Positions 61,981 through 64,000 of a stretch of DNA of 64,000 nt are shown one piece after another. The DNA comes from Trichomonas vaginalis G3. Its lineage: Eukaryota > Parabasalia > Trichomonadida > Trichomonadidae. Every line of letters begins with the position of its first letter. Positions within the stretch are counted from its first letter, which is position 1. The position numbers were made by a program, and so were the translations under genes. The notes beneath the pieces were generated by a model. The model saw nothing but the letters and a program-made list of their open reading frames with translations. It made no database searches and was not told where the DNA came from. Location: the NCBI RefSeq assembly GCF_026262505.1, contig NC_067206.1, positions 1,922,001-1,986,000 on the forward strand, given 5' to 3'.

Positions 61981-64000
61981 ATGTCTGATGAGAAGGACTT
62001 TTCCGAGGTAGATAATGATAATTTAGATGATCTCGAGAAGGACTTCACCAAAATTATGGATCAGATAGCTTTAGATGAAAATTTAAACAAGTTTGGCCAA
62101 CAATATAAACAATTACACGAAGCTTTCTTAACATCGCATAAGAATAACTCAGAATTGATTGACAGATGCAGACGCTTAAACAATGAAATTGTTCAAAATT
62201 CAACGCGAGTGAATTCAGTGTTGAAATTGAGTCAAGATGATCAAAGAACTATCGCTGGATTGAAATTCGAGTTTGACAAAGCCTGGAAAATGGTAGAAAT
62301 GTCTCAAGAAAGAGAGCAAAAATCAAGAGATGTCATTGAATCTTTGAAAGATGAAGTTACAAAACTCGGAAAATTGGCAGAAGAAGGTGGTGCACAATCA
62401 TTTATGGAAGAAAACTCGTTAGAATCTATACAAAAGGATATTAATGCACTTAAAAGTGAAATTTCTTTACAAACAACTCAATTAAATTCATTACAAACAG
62501 ATAATGATAGCTGGAAGAAGAAAACGGACGAAATGAAAAAATATACTTCAACACTATCAGATGAAGTTGATAAAATTAATACAGAACTTACAGATTTGCG
62601 AGAACAGACTAAATCAGTCGAAGTCGAAGTAAAAGGTCTTATGGACGATGTTCAAAATACGCGCGATGCTATGCTCAATTCTCAAAAAGAAATTCAAGGT
62701 TTTTCATCAAAATTCTCAGATAAGCAAAAACTCATCGAATACATCAAAGTTCAAAAGGAAAATGCCAGGAGAGAACTAAGAGACTTGACAGAGCTCAAAA
62801 ATGATTCAATTGCCCGTCTTTCCGTTGCGAAGAAAACTTTAGAGTTGAAAAGCAGTTTTTCATCGAAAGTTCAACGAGATATCAACGATCTCAAGAGCAA
62901 CATCGATGAGAAAGACCAAGACAAGTCGAGCTACGACCCTTCAGTCAAAGATGTCGACCAATCAAATGAAGTTTCGTCTAAAGAGCTCCAGGATCTCCAG
63001 CAGTACAGAGAACAAGTTCGTGCTGAAATCAACAAGATGCGAGACAGGATCAGTGCCTGCAGAAGTGAAATTTTCCGACTCCAACACGATTTGCTTCGTT
63101 CAGAAGGCGAAAAGAACTACACAAAGCGATCGATCTCCCTCGGCCAACACCTAGGAAGCGTCGCCAAGGCTGAGGTCATCCAGGAGAAAAAGAATCGCGA
63201 GGCAGAGGAAGGAGCAACGGCAACTGTGTTCATAGACATCACGAATACAATGATACAGAAGACAAACAGCGAGGAAAAGGTCGAAGACATACTCCACGAG
63301 ATAGAAAGACACTCTGCAAGCGCATCTCAATACAGATCGGAAACAATGACCGTGGAATACCAGCTAAAGGACTTCGAAGAAACAAGAAAATCCTTAGAAC
63401 TGCAACTGAACGGAATTCAGTCAAAAATTCAAAGATACGAAACTTTACAAAATTCATTAGTTGAACAAAGGGACTTAAACCGCCGCCAACTTGAAGTTCT
63501 TAAGATAGAAGGCAAAAAGATCGAAGAAGAAAACGTCCTTCTTCAGAATGACATCCAGAATTCTAAAGAATTAATCCGACAGAAGGATCTCCAGTGCATC
63601 GAAGTCCACAAGCAGTGCGAGGAGATCAAGGAGAGTCTCCCTGCGATGGAGAGAGAGAACCAGCAGTCACAAGCCGCTCTGAAGGAAATGACACTCCAGA
63701 TTTCGACGAAATACAACGAACTCGTCAGGTCGCGCTACTACAGGGATGTTGCCATCAGCGGCATGAAGGAGATCCTCATCGCTGTCAACTCTCTCTCCAA
63801 CGGCAAACACGCTCACGAGTCTAGAATCAACCTGAAACACGACGAGTCAGAGAAACTTCGCGAGAAAGTCAAAGCTCTCGAGTGGCAAGTCTCCTACAAG
63901 TCGTCAATGTACAACGACGCCGTGGAGAAGGTCGAGGAGCTGAAGAAGACACTTATTTCGGAAGTCTCTCGCACAAAGAAACTGATGGAGCAGACGCAGC
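61981..64000 (+). CDS. CFAP58: CFAP58 (cilia- and flagella-associated protein 58), 5' part
   Basis: The frame is open from the ATG to the window edge (about 673 codons), so the 3' end lies outside. The protein is almost wholly coiled coil, rich in Glu, Lys, Gln and Ser. The N-terminal region closely matches CFAP58/CCDC147: a KQLHEAFLTSHK-type helix, RRLNNEIV, LKLSQDDQRTIAGLK (about 82-96) and DKAWKMVE (about 100-107). Animal CFAP58 is about 870 residues, so roughly three quarters is present. CFAP58 is a structural protein of the axoneme and sperm midpiece; in a trichomonad it would serve the flagella. A GACACTTTTTTG motif about 38 nt upstream resembles a degenerate initiator. GC content rises markedly in the last 1 kb compared with the start of the gene. 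Confidence 0.85.
   Translation, partial: MSDEKDFSEVDNDNLDDLEKDFTKIMDQIALDENLNKFGQQYKQLHEAFLTSHKNNSELIDRCRRLNNEIVQNSTRVNSVLKLSQDDQRTIAGLKFEFDKAWKMVEMSQEREQKSRDVIESLKDEVTKLGKLAEEGGAQSFMEENSLESIQKDINALKSEISLQTTQLNSLQTDNDSWKKKTDEMKKYTSTLSDEVDKINTELTDLREQTKSVEVEVKGLMDDVQNTRDAMLNSQKEIQGFSSKFSDKQKLIEYIKVQKENARRELRDLTELKNDSIARLSVAKKTLELKSSFSSKVQRDINDLKSNIDEKDQDKSSYDPSVKDVDQSNEVSSKELQDLQQYREQVRAEINKMRDRISACRSEIFRLQHDLLRSEGEKNYTKRSISLGQHLGSVAKAEVIQEKKNREAEEGATATVFIDITNTMIQKTNSEEKVEDILHEIERHSASASQYRSETMTVEYQLKDFEETRKSLELQLNGIQSKIQRYETLQNSLVEQRDLNRRQLEVLKIEGKKIEEENVLLQNDIQNSKELIRQKDLQCIEVHKQCEEIKESLPAMERENQQSQAALKEMTLQISTKYNELVRSRYYRDVAISGMKEILIAVNSLSNGKHAHESRINLKHDESEKLREKVKALEWQVSYKSSMYNDAVEKVEELKKTLISEVSRTKKLMEQTQ

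Overview
This AT-rich eukaryotic window looks like chromosome sequence from a trichomonad (Parabasalia; Trichomonas/Tritrichomonas type). Three things point there. A protein carries the initiator-binding (IBD) winged-helix domain, a family known from trichomonads. Compact, apparently intronless genes often have a TCA(C/T)TTTTG-like initiator within about 30 nt of the ATG. About half of the window is Polinton/Maverick DNA, which is abundant in trichomonads. Species cannot be fixed from sequence alone.

Layout, left half (1 to about 30.9 kb): Polinton/Maverick fossils in three blocks of the same orientation. Block A1 (1-3345) is the structural-gene end of one copy. Block A2 (about 3346-14374) matches about 16.85-27.44 kb but is saturated with small indels in coding and non-coding parts alike, which looks more like unpolished gap-filling sequence than biological decay. 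Block B (about 14375-30897) is a cleaner copy. It has a left-hand plus-strand group (unknown acidic/coiled-coil protein, protein-primed DNA polymerase B, integrase) and a right-hand mostly minus-strand group (fibre-like protein with a tail-collar-like end, unknown virion-type proteins, packaging ATPase, major capsid protein, two small amphipathic proteins). Several B genes look whole; polymerase, integrase, fibre, ATPase and capsid are broken. A1 and B are nearly identical where they overlap, so the insertions look young.

Right half (31-64 kb): host genes. In order: inositol polyphosphate 5-phosphatase, DZIP1-like ciliary zinc-finger protein, winged-helix protein, UBL/UBA-like protein, DYRK kinase, exonuclease 1 (with E2F-type promoter sites), IBD protein, Rab GTPase, an unrecognised Ser/Lys-rich protein, R2R3 Myb-like protein, CDC7-like kinase, and CFAP58 cut by the window edge. 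The mix of flagellar (DZIP1-like, CFAP58) and S-phase/repair (EXO1, CDC7) functions is ordinary for a flagellate and shows no operon-like logic.

The most unusual DNA is the gene-poor 37-41 kb stretch. It holds a 1,054-bp inverted-repeat element with 14-bp flanking duplications and four internal hairpins, a 0.7-kb GC-rich array of about a dozen consecutive stem-loops whose duplicated stems differ by pair-preserving changes, a 32-bp minisatellite, and a GC-rich double hairpin with two tandem G-A mismatches followed by a T run. Related small palindromes sit inside Polinton genes. Two more inverted-repeat elements (44.4 and 51-52.8 kb) complete the picture.
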